Shown: positions 29,771 to 38,485, counted from the stretch's first letter. The stretch is DNA of 64,000 bases from a bacterium (GCA_030430075.1 JAUIGN010000025.1:41277-105276), one strand, 5' to 3'. The notes: generated by a model from the letters alone, not told the origin. Program-made: numbers and translations.

Positions 29771-31255
29771 ATGATGCCGCACGCCAACCCACTCTCCACG
29801 GCCGGCCGAGCGTTACTGGATCGGCGCAACTTTTTGAGCCGCTCAGTGACGGGCCTCAGTGCCGTGGCCTTGGCCAGCCTGCTGCAGCAAGACGGCTTGA
29901 TGGCGGAAGGTGGGGCGGCGCGAGCTTCGGTCGAATTCGACCCGGCCCGGCCGCATGCGCCGCGGCCGCCGCACGCGCCACCGGCGGCAAAGAACGTGCT
30001 GGTGATTTTTTGTGCCGGTGCCTGCAGCCAGCTTGAAACCTGGGACTACAAGCCCGAGCTGATGAAGCGTGACGGCCAACGATTGGAGGGCGGACCGGCC
30101 GTCACCTTTCAGGGACCGTCCGGCAACCTGGCCCGTCCGCAATACAAGTTTCACCCGCATGGTGAAACCGGCAAGATGGTGTCGGAAATGATTCCACATC
30201 TTGCCGAGGTCGTGGACGATGTTGCGTTCATCCATTCGTTGACGAGCAAGTCGAATACGCACGGGCCGGCGGAGAATTTTCTCTCGACCGGCTTCGTGTT
30301 GGACGGCTTCCCCAGTATCGGCGCCTGGGTCAGTTATGCGCTCGGAACAGAGAACCAGGATCTGCCGGCGTTCGTGGCAATCCCGGATCCGCGCGGTGTG
30401 CCCCAGGCAAGCGTCAACAACTGGGGGCCTGGATTTCTGCCCGCCGTTTTTCAGGGGACGCCGTTCAGCAGCACGCAGCCGATCGGAAACCTGGCGCCGC
30501 CACCGGCGGTCAGCGAGTCGGCAGATCAGGCCGCCCGTGGATTACTCAGTCAACTCAATGCCGAGCACCTCCGTCGGCATCCGGGAGACGGCAGTCTCTC
30601 TGCCCGTATCGCCAGCTACGAATTGGCGGCGCGGATGCAGCTCTCCGTCCCCGCGATCAGCGATCTATCCACTGAGTCGCAACAGACGCTGACGATGTAC
30701 GGCGCGGATTCTCAGAATGAAACGAAGGCGTCGTTCGCTCGAAATTGCATCCTCGCACGCCGGCTGATTGAGAACGGCGTCAGGTTCGTGCAATTGTTCA
30801 ATGGCGCCTATGCCAGCGGCGGGGCGTTGAATTGGGACGGGCACCAGAAGTTGCGCGAACAGTACGATGTCCACGGGGAAATCCTCGACCAACCCGCGGC
30901 CGCCCTCTTTCGCGATCTCAAGCAGCGGGGGCTGCTGGAAGAAACACTGGTTGTCTGGTGCACCGAATTCGGACGGATGCCGATGTTCCAGAAAGGCGCC
31001 CAAGGCCGCGATCACAACCCTCAAGGATTCACTGCCTGGCTGGGAGGGGCCGGGGTGAAACCGGGCGTCAGCTACGGCGCGACCGACGAACTGGGAATGA
31101 AGGCCGTCGAGAACGTACTGTCCGTGCACGACCTCAACGCGACCATCCTCCACCTCCTCGGTCTGGATCATCTCAAACTCACCTTCCGCCAGAATGGCAT
31201 CGATCGACGGCTCACCGATGTCCACGGCCACGTGATCCACGACATTCTCAGCTAG
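29771..31255 (+). CDS. DUF1501 protein, Tat-exported (PSCyt1-protein partner)
   Basis: The product has 494 residues with a Tat signal (DRRNFLSRSVTGLSAVALASLL). DUF1501 belongs to the alkaline phosphatase/sulfatase fold group. Features seen are NVLVIFCAGACSQLETWDYKPEL (metal-site strand), GPAENFLSTGF, WDGHQKL, VVWCTEFGRMPMFQ, GRDHNPQGFTAWLGGAGVK, and the terminal LGLDHLKLTFRQNGIDRRLTDVHG. It sits 33 bp behind the DUF1549/DUF1553 gene, as these families commonly do in planctomycetes, so a shared exported complex or pathway is likely. The reaction is not known. The sequence is complete and unbroken. Confidence 0.93.
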   Translation: MMPHANPLSTAGRALLDRRNFLSRSVTGLSAVALASLLQQDGLMAEGGAARASVEFDPARPHAPRPPHAPPAAKNVLVIFCAGACSQLETWDYKPELMKRDGQRLEGGPAVTFQGPSGNLARPQYKFHPHGETGKMVSEMIPHLAEVVDDVAFIHSLTSKSNTHGPAENFLSTGFVLDGFPSIGAWVSYALGTENQDLPAFVAIPDPRGVPQASVNNWGPGFLPAVFQGTPFSSTQPIGNLAPPPAVSESADQAARGLLSQLNAEHLRRHPGDGSLSARIASYELAARMQLSVPAISDLSTESQQTLTMYGADSQNETKASFARNCILARRLIENGVRFVQLFNGAYASGGALNWDGHQKLREQYDVHGEILDQPAAALFRDLKQRGLLEETLVVWCTEFGRMPMFQKGAQGRDHNPQGFTAWLGGAGVKPGVSYGATDELGMKAVENVLSVHDLNATILHLLGLDHLKLTFRQNGIDRRLTDVHGHVIHDILS

Positions 31256-31827
31256 CGCGGCGAGGCGTTGCGCTGAAGTCGCTCGTTCGAGCGATCGGGC
31301 GCGTGCGGTTTCGCGCGCCGCGTGCCCGATGCCCCTTGTCCTGCGTGCTGGGAAATGTGCCCTGCGTCACGCATCACAGACCCCGTCGGACCTGGCTGCT
31401 TCACGGTCGCCCGATTGGGGTGGATGCCTCACACTGGTCATGCATGAACGAACAACAATTCAGTGCAAGTGGCTATGCCGTCGTTATTTGCGGTGAGCCG
31501 ATCCTCGGCGTCAGTCATCTCAGCCGGAACGCATTGGCATCCGGTTTGGCCTGGCATCAACGGAACCGGGGCAAACACCCAACGGCTGATGGAGGGTACA
31601 GGAAAGCCCAGGCGGGCAGCTCGAGCGGTCCTGCACAATCGGCGCATGGTTGGCGGTGTTTCCAACTGCGGGCCCCCGACTTGACCGTCCGACCCCGGAT
31701 TTGGCGTGCCGTTTGCAGCATTGCTAGGGCGCCTGTTAGAAAAACGCCAATTAGCCGCGGGTCGGCGGTGGTATCGTTTGCCGCCACCATGGCTCGTATT
31801 CCTGGTACGCTTGTCAAGGAGGTCGTC
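31256..31827. other. Intergenic region with REP-like copy
   Basis: This gap of about 570 bp between the DUF1501 gene and the small cytochrome gene holds REP-like copy 3 (31516-31591). Long frames cross it on both strands but show no motif, and their starts have no ribosome-binding site. The ribosome-binding site of the next gene (AAGGAGG, 31816-31822) ends the region. Confidence 0.5.
31516..31591 (+). repeat. REP-like 78-bp dispersed element, copy 3
   Basis: It reads CAGCCGGAACGCATTGGCAT, then CCGGTTTGGCCTGG, then GGAACCGGGGCAAACACCCA and ACGGCTGATG, in the same order as the copies at 19321 and 53449. Confidence 0.75.
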
Positions 31828-32208
31828 ATGTCTCATCGACTGATTGCAGGAGTTCTCAGTCTATTGCTTGTCGCTACTGCATTATCTGCCGACGACAAGA
31901 AAGACGAAGACAAAGGGCCTAGCTTCTGGATGAAGCAGAAGCTGACCTATTCGCAGCAGATCCTCAATGGTCTGGCGTTGGAAGACTACGACATGATTGT
32001 CGAGAACGCGAACGCGATGAAAGGGCTGAACAAGCTCGAGTACTTCGTGCGTCGCAAGCCGGAGGGTTACCGGACGCAGCTCAAGGCGTTTCAGCAGTCG
32101 GTCGACCAATTGGTCGAAACGGCGTCTGCGTCTAACCTGGATGGAGCCACCCTGGCGTTCACCCAGATGACGATCAGTTGCGTCCATTGTCACAAACAGT
32201 TGCGTTAG
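31828..32208 (+). CDS. Small secreted CxxCH cytochrome (class II-like)
   Basis: The product has 126 residues from ATG 31828. The start is fixed by AAGGAGG 5 nt upstream and an immediate signal peptide (MSHRLIAGVLSLLLVATALSAD). The mature protein is acidic at its start and mostly helical, with a single heme motif CVHCH at residues 118-122, four residues before the C-terminus. A C-terminal heme on a predicted helical bundle recalls cytochrome c'/class II cytochromes. It could be an electron carrier or sensor in the periplasm. It lies 570 bp behind the PSCyt1/DUF1501 pair, so a redox partnership is possible but unproven. Confidence 0.85.
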   Translation: MSHRLIAGVLSLLLVATALSADDKKDEDKGPSFWMKQKLTYSQQILNGLALEDYDMIVENANAMKGLNKLEYFVRRKPEGYRTQLKAFQQSVDQLVETASASNLDGATLAFTQMTISCVHCHKQLR

Positions 32209-32329
32209 CGCTGTTCGTCGCCTCATCTGCACATGGCACCATTGGTGGTTGATGCAGTCCCGCCCTCGCCGGAGTGCCGTTTCGGTATGCCGCCGGCGAG
32301 GAACGGTCGCTCGATGACGTTGGATTGCG

Positions 32330-32983
32330 ATGTTGGATTCGTTCACAGCGCGGCGACGAGCACTGGTCGACAAGGTGCTTAGCCAACGGGGGATTGACGA
32401 TCCTCGCGTGCTTTCGGCCATGCGGACCGTCCCCCGAGAAGCTTTCGTTGACGACCAGTTGCACGACGTGATCTACCGTGATTGCGCCCAGCCGATCGGC
32501 TATGGGCAAACGATCTCGCAACCGTTCACGGTTGCCTTCATGGTGCAAGCGGCGCGGCTCCGGCCTAGTGATCGCATTCTTGAGGTCGGTACCGGATCAG
32601 GCTACGGTGCGGCGGTGCTCGCCGAACTTGGGGAGATCGTTCACACCTTGGAACGCTTGCCGGAGTTGGCGGCATCGGCCGCCCGAACGCTGGCCGCCTT
32701 AGGCTACGGAAACGTGCATGTGCATACCGGCGACGGTACATTGGGGTTTCCTGACGCCGCACCGTACGACGCAATCGTGGTCACCGCCGGGGCTGCCGAG
32801 TTGCCTGCCTGCTACCGCGAGCAGCTATGCGACGGCGGCCGAATTGTCATTCCGCTTGGGGAGACGCAGCGGCGGCAGAAGCTGTTTCGCTTCGAACTTC
32901 GCGGCCAGGAATTGTCCGTCGAGGATCTGGGCGACTTCGCTTTTGTCCCGCTGATCGGCGAGCATGGGTGGCGCGCTGAGTGA
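32330..32983 (+). CDS. pcm: Protein-L-isoaspartate O-methyltransferase
   Basis: The product has 217 residues, the usual length. SAM-dependent methylation of isoaspartyl residues starts repair of damaged proteins in the cytosol. Diagnostic blocks: VPREAFVDDQLHDVIYRD, IGYGQTISQPFTVAFM (substrate loop with TISQP), SAM motif I ILEVGTGSGYGAAVLAEL (about residues 84-101), then YDAIVVTAGAAELP and GGRIVIPLG. ATG at 32330 gives the expected N-terminus. It is convergent with the PhyH gene (56-bp gap). Bacterial Pcm is often in stress operons, but no such neighbours are seen here. Confidence 0.94.
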   Translation: MLDSFTARRRALVDKVLSQRGIDDPRVLSAMRTVPREAFVDDQLHDVIYRDCAQPIGYGQTISQPFTVAFMVQAARLRPSDRILEVGTGSGYGAAVLAELGEIVHTLERLPELAASAARTLAALGYGNVHVHTGDGTLGFPDAAPYDAIVVTAGAAELPACYREQLCDGGRIVIPLGETQRRQKLFRFELRGQELSVEDLGDFAFVPLIGEHGWRAE

Positions 32984-33039
32984 ACATGGACGCTGCCTCG
33001 CTGCCGCTGAGATTGCGGCACCGATTCTCGTTAGGTTCC

Positions 33040-33942
33040 TCATTGGCGTCCCAGGTTCGCGCCTCGCACCATTGCCGGTGGACGCGATTGGGGACGCGAG
33101 TGTTTGGTCCATTCCGCGTCCTCCGGCGAGTGTTCGCGCAACCAACCTCGTAGCGGCACATCGGCGTCGGTCGGGTCGTAGACACCGTTGGCGGACTGAC
33201 CGGCTCCCAGCAATTGACCCTTGATGGGATCCAGGTCCGGCAGCAGGTGTGCCACGGTCATGGCGTCCTTGGGTTTCAGCCAGCGATAGCTGTAACCGAA
33301 CCAAACGACCTTGCGGGTCACGTTCGATGTGTTCATGCTGCGCGAATGCCAGGTTCGACGATCGAGCAGGACCGCGGTCCCGGGTGGGACGCAAATCGGT
33401 TCACTGCCCGACGGGCTCGACTGACCGTCCTGTGGCAGCTCGATTTCGTCCTGCAAGTGCGAACCCGGAACCACCAAGGTGTTGCCGCGGTCGGTCCCGG
33501 TGACGTCGCTGAGATAAAAACCCACTTTCAGCGACAGCCTTGGGCGGGGGTGCGTTTCAATCTCGTCGTTGACGCGCATACTGTCCTGGTGCCAGGCGAC
33601 ATTCCACGTCGCGGTGGCAGGGTTCGCCGGTGGCGTGGTGTCCACATGCGAATGGTACAGGTAGATGTTCCAACCCAGAATTCCCCAGACCTTGGGGAAA
33701 ATGCGCGGCCAGTCGAGCAGCTCGACAAACTGCCGGTCCCGGTGGATGACATCGGTCACGGAGAGCAGCGTATCGTTCCCCTGTGCCGGATCGCGTTCCT
33801 GGCGGTCGATCCGATCGACGGCCGCAATCAGCGACTCGCGCGTCTCCGCGTCCAGGGCGTCTTCGACAATCAAATAGCCGAGCTCATTGAACGTTGCCAA
33901 CTCGCTGGGCGTAAGGCGATGTTGCAAGCAGTCGGCGTGCAT
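33040..33942 (-). CDS. Phytanoyl-CoA dioxygenase (PhyH) family protein
   Basis: The product has 300 residues. The Fe(II)/2-oxoglutarate oxygenase residues are His118 and Asp120 in WHQDSMRV, the distal His199 in RRTWHSRSMN, and probably Arg201 for 2-oxoglutarate. The N-terminal LTPSELATFNELGYLIVEDAL is the typical PhyH opening. There is no signal peptide. Bacterial PhyH proteins hydroxylate diverse small molecules or lipids and the substrate cannot be inferred. It is convergent with pcm and divergent from the DUF1501 gene at 34300. Confidence 0.88.
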   Translation of the reverse strand: MHADCLQHRLTPSELATFNELGYLIVEDALDAETRESLIAAVDRIDRQERDPAQGNDTLLSVTDVIHRDRQFVELLDWPRIFPKVWGILGWNIYLYHSHVDTTPPANPATATWNVAWHQDSMRVNDEIETHPRPRLSLKVGFYLSDVTGTDRGNTLVVPGSHLQDEIELPQDGQSSPSGSEPICVPPGTAVLLDRRTWHSRSMNTSNVTRKVVWFGYSYRWLKPKDAMTVAHLLPDLDPIKGQLLGAGQSANGVYDPTDADVPLRGWLREHSPEDAEWTKHSRPQSRPPAMVRGANLGRQ

Positions 33943-34299
33943 AAGCGAATTCCTCTGGAACGGGTGGGGAAGCTAACCGCAACGGCGGCGGAGCGGCCGC
34001 GGAAAGCGACGTCGCCTTATTCTAGCTGTTGCCGCATGGGAGATGGCATCGTGCGCCGGAAACCGGGCTCTGATTGGACCGTCGCGCCTCGCACCGGTTT
34101 CGTCCTGGCAGGCGCCAGGTGCCGTCTGCGGCAGGCCGGGCGCTGGCTGGCGAAGTTTGCGATGTGACGCGATTTGCCAGAAGCCAACCCCGATTCGTAT
34201 ACTGGGCGTGGCGATCGAGTTCGACGGCGGCTGCCACGAAGGGCGTGGTGAACGATTGTTGTTGTTGCCGGCCAACCGAAACCCAGGGGGAGTCTTCGC
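33943..34299. other. Divergent intergenic region
   Basis: These 357 bp separate the PhyH gene and the DUF1501 gene. A promoter-like pair for the rightward gene is at 34174-34203. Frames across the region are fragments without motifs. Confidence 0.5.
34174..34203 (+). promoter_or_regulatory. Putative sigma70-type promoter for DUF1501 gene
   Basis: TTGCCA at 34174-34179 and TATACT at 34198-34203 are spaced by 18 bp, about 97 bp before ATG 34300. Confidence 0.45.
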
Positions 34300-35769
34300 A
34301 TGCAAAGGACGAGTTGGGCGCATCCGACCATTTCGCGCCGCACCGCCGTTCAGGCCGGCGCTGTCGGAATGCTGGGCTTGGGGATGAACCATCTGGGGGC
34401 TTTGCGTGCATCGGCCGCAGGGTCGGCGAATCCGGCCAGCTTCGGCCGGGCCAAGGCGTGCATCTACATCTTTTTATCCGGTGGACTGGCCCAGCAAGAC
34501 AGTTTCGATTTGAAGCCGGATGCACCGGAAAACGTCCGTGGCGAATTCAAGCCGATCGATACGAAGACCCCGGGGATCCAGATCTGCGAGCACCTGCCGA
34601 TGCTGGCCCAGAGGAGTGACAAATGGGCCTTGGTGCGGTCGCTGACGCACCCAACCAACGGGCATACGCTGGGGCACTTCTATATGTTGACCGGGCGCAG
34701 CACGTCGCCACCCGGGTTCCGCGGGGACCGAGTTCCCCGGCCGACGGATTGGCCGTCGATCGCCTCGGTTGTGGGAGACGCCGTTCCCACGCGCAATCAC
34801 AATCTGCCGCCAGCAGCCGTCCTTCCGGAACGGCTGATCCACTGGTCGGGTGGCGTGATTCCGGGGGCCTACGGCGGTCTGATGGGACGCAACCGCGATC
34901 CGTTTTTTGTCGAAGCGACGAACTACGGCGATCCGTTTTGGCGCGGTGCTTATCCGGAATACACGTTTCATCAACTCCCCAAGAAAGATCCGACCTCGGA
35001 CACCCCGACCGTCTTTCAAGCCCCGAATCTCAAGCTGGCAGCCGGCATGAGTTCGCACCGCTTCGGCCGCCGATTGGGGTTGCTCGACCAATTCGACAAG
35101 CAACGCGGCGCTTTGGAGAAGTCGGCACATGTGGAACGCTACGATCAACAGCGGCAGTCGGCCATTTCACTCCTCTCCAGCCAGGAGATCCGCAACGTGT
35201 TGGATGTCACCAACGCGGATGCCGCGACGCAGGAACGCTATGGCGCCAACAGTTTTGGGTGGTCGCTGCTGATGGCCTACCGGATGGTAAAGGCGGGCGT
35301 CAACCTCGTGCAGGTCAACCTGGGCAATAACGAAGCGTGGGACACGCACGGCGAAGCGTTTTGGCGACTTCGCGAAAAACTGTTTCCGCCCACGGACCGA
35401 GCGTTGTCCGCCTTGCTCGACGACCTTTCCAACAACGGGATGCTGGACAGCACGCTCATCGTCATGGGGGGCGAATTCGGCCGGACGCCCAAGATCTCTT
35501 TGCTCCCTTCCGCTTACAACGAACCGGGACGCGATCACTGGGGTGCCGTGCAGACACTGTTTCTTGCCGGGGGCGGAGTGCGTGGCGGGAACGTCGTCGG
35601 GGCCAGTGACAAGATCGCCGCCTACCCGGCCGATCGTCCGCAAAAGCCAGAGAACATGGCGGCGACCATTTATCATGCCTTGGGGATCCCACCGACAGCG
35701 GCCTGGTACGACGAAGTCGACCGACCGCATCACATCTACCACGGCCAACCGATCCCCGGCCTGACCTAG
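34300..35769 (+). CDS. DUF1501 protein, Tat-exported, without DUF1549/1553 partner
   Basis: The product has 489 residues with a Tat signal (SRRTAVQAGAVGMLGLGMNHLG). DUF1501 blocks: KACIYIFLSGGLAQQDSFDLKPDAPENVRGEF, LVRSLTHPTNGHTLGHFYMLTGR, VNLVQVNLGNNEAWDTHGEAFWRL, LIVMGGEFGRTPKISLLP, PGRDHWGAVQTLFLAGGGVRGG and IYHALGIPPTAAWYD. The conserved GGEFGRTP, GRDHW and ATIYHALG signatures are those of the alkaline-phosphatase-like fold. Unlike the gene at 29771, no PSCyt1-DUF1549-DUF1553 gene precedes it; the upstream neighbour is the divergent PhyH gene. The third DUF1501 at 56720 shares more of these motifs. Enzymatic role unknown. Confidence 0.92.
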   Translation: MQRTSWAHPTISRRTAVQAGAVGMLGLGMNHLGALRASAAGSANPASFGRAKACIYIFLSGGLAQQDSFDLKPDAPENVRGEFKPIDTKTPGIQICEHLPMLAQRSDKWALVRSLTHPTNGHTLGHFYMLTGRSTSPPGFRGDRVPRPTDWPSIASVVGDAVPTRNHNLPPAAVLPERLIHWSGGVIPGAYGGLMGRNRDPFFVEATNYGDPFWRGAYPEYTFHQLPKKDPTSDTPTVFQAPNLKLAAGMSSHRFGRRLGLLDQFDKQRGALEKSAHVERYDQQRQSAISLLSSQEIRNVLDVTNADAATQERYGANSFGWSLLMAYRMVKAGVNLVQVNLGNNEAWDTHGEAFWRLREKLFPPTDRALSALLDDLSNNGMLDSTLIVMGGEFGRTPKISLLPSAYNEPGRDHWGAVQTLFLAGGGVRGGNVVGASDKIAAYPADRPQKPENMAATIYHALGIPPTAAWYDEVDRPHHIYHGQPIPGLT

Positions 35770-35889
35770 GCCGGCGTCACGTTGGCTGGCGACTGGCTGG
35801 TCGTGGCTGCACCAACGATGCGTGCCGCGTGACGGACCGATCCGGTGTTCGCCACCGGTAACGGTTCTGCTCCGCACGGCGACCTGACT

Positions 35890-35979
35890 CGCTCGGTGCT
35901 GGTTTCTGTTTTTGCTCGGCGCGGGTCTCTGTTTTGCTCGGCGCGGGTCTCTGTTTTTGCTCGGCGCGGGTCTCTGACC
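35890..35979 (+). repeat. GGTCTC-family repeat copy B, left tandem array
   Basis: There are four units of 21-23 bp, each GCTCGGCGCGGGTCTCTG plus a T-run: 35890 (diverged), 35914, 35936 and 35959. The last unit runs on into the full family core (GACCCCGCCGGAACCGCTGA). The same core, single copy, is at 42549-42598. Confidence 0.85.
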
Positions 35980-36093
35980 CCGCCGGAACCGCTGACCGCA
36001 GGTCTCCCCTCCTCGTCTGATCTCATCGAAGCAACCGATTTGCTGTGTCTGGAGACCTGCGGTCGCCGGGGGTGCGGGGTCAGAGACCCGCGC
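35964..36093. repeat. GGTCTC-family repeat copy B, long imperfect inverted repeat
   Basis: The left arm 35964-36007 (GCGCGGGTCTCTGACCCCGC through GACCGCAGGTCTCC) pairs with the right arm 36051-36093 (GGAGACCTGCGGTC through GCGGGGTCAGAGACCCGCGC). The intervening loop is 43 bp. Two family cores therefore face each other head to head. Confidence 0.85.
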
Positions 36094-36237
36094 ACAACAG
36101 AACGGACCCGCGCACAACAGAACGAACCCGCGCACAACAGAACGGTCCCGCGCACACCAGAACGGTCCCGCGCACACCAGAACGGTCCCGCGCACAACAG
36201 AACGGACCCGCGCACAACAGAACGGTCCCGCGCACGA
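36085..36237 (+). repeat. 20-bp minisatellite, about 7.6 units
   Basis: The unit is GACCCGCGCACAACAGAACG with an exact 20-bp period from 36085: seven full units to 36224 and a partial eighth. Variation is confined to position 1-2 (GA, AA or GT) and one A/C change (CACAACAG or CACACCAG). It begins inside the right arm of the inverted repeat, so it seems to have expanded from the element end. There are no unique spacers, so it is not a CRISPR array. Confidence 0.92.
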
Positions 36238-36422
36238 AGCAACTCGCCTGCGCTGCTCGCACCAAATCAACTCGCGCCGGCCAGGCGATCACGTCCACCG
36301 TCAGGCGATCTCGTCCGCAGTACGATTTGTGAGGCATACTTGGCATGCGGACCGGACACAGAATCGCGATGCGCCGGTGGTACCGATTGTGCACGATGCA
36401 ACTGATGTGAGGAGCGAGCAGG

Positions 36423-37139
36423 GTGAAGAAGAACGGTCTGATCCAACGGTTGCGGGAGGACGAGTTTCGACCGGCGATGGTCTGCCTGAATGTGGCCCTG
36501 ACGTTTAGCTTGTGGCATGCCTACGGCAGCCCGCAGTTCTACCTGGAGAATCTGGCGGGCCAAGTTTCGGTCACGGGTGACGGGGTCTTGGATGCGGAAC
36601 TCTATCGTGGCTTGGGGAACCTGCTCGTGATCGCCGTCCTGCTCGCCATGATCAAGGCTTGGTTTGGACGCAGCCTGACAGAGCACGGTCTGGGGCTCGG
36701 CAACTGGAGACAGGCGCCTGTACTCGTCGCCGCAACGCCAATCATGTTATTGTTCGGCTACCTGGGTGCGACGATGCCCGAGTACCGTGAGTTCTACCCG
36801 GCGACACCCGGACTGGCCGGCCGAGCAATGCCGGTCTTTCTTCTTCACGTGGGCGTCCTGGTCACGTACTACATTGCCTGGGAGTTGATGTTTCGGGGCT
36901 ATCTGCAGGCCTCGCTGACCCCGCGGCTGGGAGTTGCCGGGGCGATTGCTGTGCAGACCCTGGCGTCGACATTGGCCCATATCGACAAGCCGTCGAGTGA
37001 ACTGCTCGGTTCCATCGCCGCTGGGTTGGCCTGGGGAATCCTGGCTCACCGAACCCGTTCCATCTGGCCGGTGTTCGTTCATCACCTCTTGCTCGGGCTG
37101 ACCGTCGACTCCTGTATTTGGTTCGGGCTGGCCGGCTGA
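36423..37139 (+). CDS. CPBP-family intramembrane protease
   Basis: The product has 238 residues from GTG 36423 behind GAGGAGCGAGCAGG. It is multipass, with hydrophobic segments near residues 58-76, 99-117, 133-155 and at the C-terminus. CPBP (CAAX protease/Abi) motif 1 is WELMFRGYLQ: the usual EExxxR has Trp in place of the first Glu, a variant that occurs in the WExxFRG subgroup. Motif 2 is AHIDKPSSELLGSIAAGLAWG, and the C-terminal VFVHHLLLG supplies the last His. It is predicted to cleave within membranes or act as a transporter-like regulator; the substrate is unknown. No bacteriocin genes lie beside it. Confidence 0.84.
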   Translation: MKKNGLIQRLREDEFRPAMVCLNVALTFSLWHAYGSPQFYLENLAGQVSVTGDGVLDAELYRGLGNLLVIAVLLAMIKAWFGRSLTEHGLGLGNWRQAPVLVAATPIMLLFGYLGATMPEYREFYPATPGLAGRAMPVFLLHVGVLVTYYIAWELMFRGYLQASLTPRLGVAGAIAVQTLASTLAHIDKPSSELLGSIAAGLAWGILAHRTRSIWPVFVHHLLLGLTVDSCIWFGLAG

Positions 37140-37251
37140 ATTGTCGGGCCCAATGGTCGACATGAAACGTCAAGGCTCGTACCCTGTACGCCACGTGCCC
37201 TGCGGCCGGGCGCATTTGATGGGACGCGAATCGATTTGCTAAGATGCCGAC

Positions 37252-38328
37252 ATGAATGATCCTCAAGAACCTGTAGACAAGACAGACCTCCCCGCGGCGG
37301 GCGTGGAAGGCAAGACGGGCACCGCGGATTCTTCGGCATCACCGCCGGACCCTGGTTTTGCTCAGGTGTACCAGCACCTCATGTTCGGCCTCTCGTTGCC
37401 CGAGCGGGCCATCCGGTCGACCTCGGCGGTCGTCGGCGGTGCGTTGACGGAGTCCGCGGCGCTGCTGATCCCCCAGGCCTTTCGCAATTCGAAGTCGTAT
37501 GAGGTCTTCGTCCACCAGATGCTTGATTTCATGGTGCATGATGTGGGAGGGGTGCGGCAGGAGAAACGTGGCGACGCGCCGCCCGAGGTGGAGGGCTTTG
37601 TCGCTCGGAAGGCCGTCGGCAGTTTTGTTGACCTGGCGGGGATGGCCACGCTGCATGTCTCTCCGCTGACCGTTTTGGCGATCGTCAGTGACGTCGCGTA
37701 TGGTTCGCAGTTCTACCTGCACGAACTGAGCCGCGAACTGAAGGCAGCGGGGGTGATCGCCGACGACACGACGATCGATCATGCAGCGGACCTGTTGGAT
37801 GCGCTCAGCAAGACGTCGAATGCCACCGCGGGGGCCTTCGATACGCCGCCGATTTCCATTGACGGGCTGAGGGAGACGATCGAACAGACGCGGTCGGCCG
37901 CCGCCCAGATGGACGCGACCCGGTTGATTCCTCAAGCGGAAATCAAGCAGCTCTGGAGCGATATGAATCAGATCGCGGCCAAGGAACACGTCAGCTTGCT
38001 GGACGTTTCCAGCACGATGTCGCTCTACACGTTGAATCGAGTTGGTCAGATCGGACACGGCGCACTATCGACCGTGACGGTGGCCGGAAATATGTTTGAC
38101 CGGCATATCTTTGAACACTACCGGGCGGGCGTCAACGAGATCTATGCCAAGGGCCTGTACGTGACGCTTTCCGAGAGCAGTGGGCCCTACATCGCCGCCG
38201 TGTGGGAGAACTTTTCCACGGAGAAGCCAACGCTGACCGAGGATCTCCTGTCGGGCAAGATGATCGGCCGCGTCTGGAACGGGATGCAGGATTGGTTTTC
38301 CGGTGAGTCACCGCAGGACGAGCAGTAG
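37252..38328 (+). CDS. Conserved hypothetical protein, function not recognised
   Basis: The product has 358 residues from ATG 37252. No family was recognised. It begins with a Pro/Ala/Asp-rich, probably disordered 40 residues, with no signal peptide. Amphipathic and moderately hydrophobic helices follow (ERAIRSTSAVVGGALTESAALLIPQAF; VDLAGMATLHVSPLTVLAIVSDVAYGSQFYL), then a helical middle (LRETIEQTRSAAAQMDATRLIPQAEIKQLWSDMNQIA) and an ending rich in aromatic residues (YIAAVWENFSTEKPTLTEDLLSGKMIGRVWNGMQDWF). It has even codon use and a complete frame, so it is surely expressed coding sequence. It may associate with membranes. The 112-bp gap to the CPBP gene would allow co-transcription. Confidence 0.85.
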   Translation: MNDPQEPVDKTDLPAAGVEGKTGTADSSASPPDPGFAQVYQHLMFGLSLPERAIRSTSAVVGGALTESAALLIPQAFRNSKSYEVFVHQMLDFMVHDVGGVRQEKRGDAPPEVEGFVARKAVGSFVDLAGMATLHVSPLTVLAIVSDVAYGSQFYLHELSRELKAAGVIADDTTIDHAADLLDALSKTSNATAGAFDTPPISIDGLRETIEQTRSAAAQMDATRLIPQAEIKQLWSDMNQIAAKEHVSLLDVSSTMSLYTLNRVGQIGHGALSTVTVAGNMFDRHIFEHYRAGVNEIYAKGLYVTLSESSGPYIAAVWENFSTEKPTLTEDLLSGKMIGRVWNGMQDWFSGESPQDEQ

Positions 38329-38444
38329 CGTGCCGTTTCCGCAAGCCAGCGACGGTGTTCCGCCGCGGAGCCTCCACGCCGTGCAGCAGCAGCGGGGCAC
38401 GACCTGGCAAGACGCCGTGACCCGACCGGCCGGGAGAGTCGCTA

Positions 38445-38485
38445 GCGAGGCAGGGCCTCGGACCAATAGCGAGCTGACGCTCGCG
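38445..38485 (+). repeat. Double-hairpin dispersed repeat, copy 2
   Basis: GCGAGGC-AGG-GCCTCG is followed by GACCAATA and then GCGAGC..GCTCGCGG, the same order as copy 1 at 13834-13873. It lies between the convergent ends of the hypothetical gene and sufS. Confidence 0.7.

Larger units (their letters stand above)
35770..36422. other. Intergenic region, 653 bp, dominated by repeats
   Basis: It holds a 22-23-bp tandem array (35890-35979), a long imperfect inverted repeat (35964-36093) and a 20-bp minisatellite (36085-36237). Open frames on both strands are translations of the repeats (periodic Cys/Ala/Arg or Arg/Thr patterns) and are not called. Confidence 0.7.

Noticed and set aside
30832..32208. 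Long plus-strand frame of 458 codons ending with the small cytochrome
   Set aside because: Only the part from ATG 31828 has a ribosome-binding site and signal peptide; the upstream part overlaps DUF1501 in another frame and crosses a repeat.
36085..36237. Short direct repeats resembling a CRISPR array
   Set aside because: The 20-bp units are contiguous with no spacers, and no cas genes are present.
35167..36270. Minus-strand frame with repeated Cys-Ala-Arg-Asp segments
   Set aside because: It is the translation of the tandem repeats running into antisense of the DUF1501 gene; there is no real start or family.
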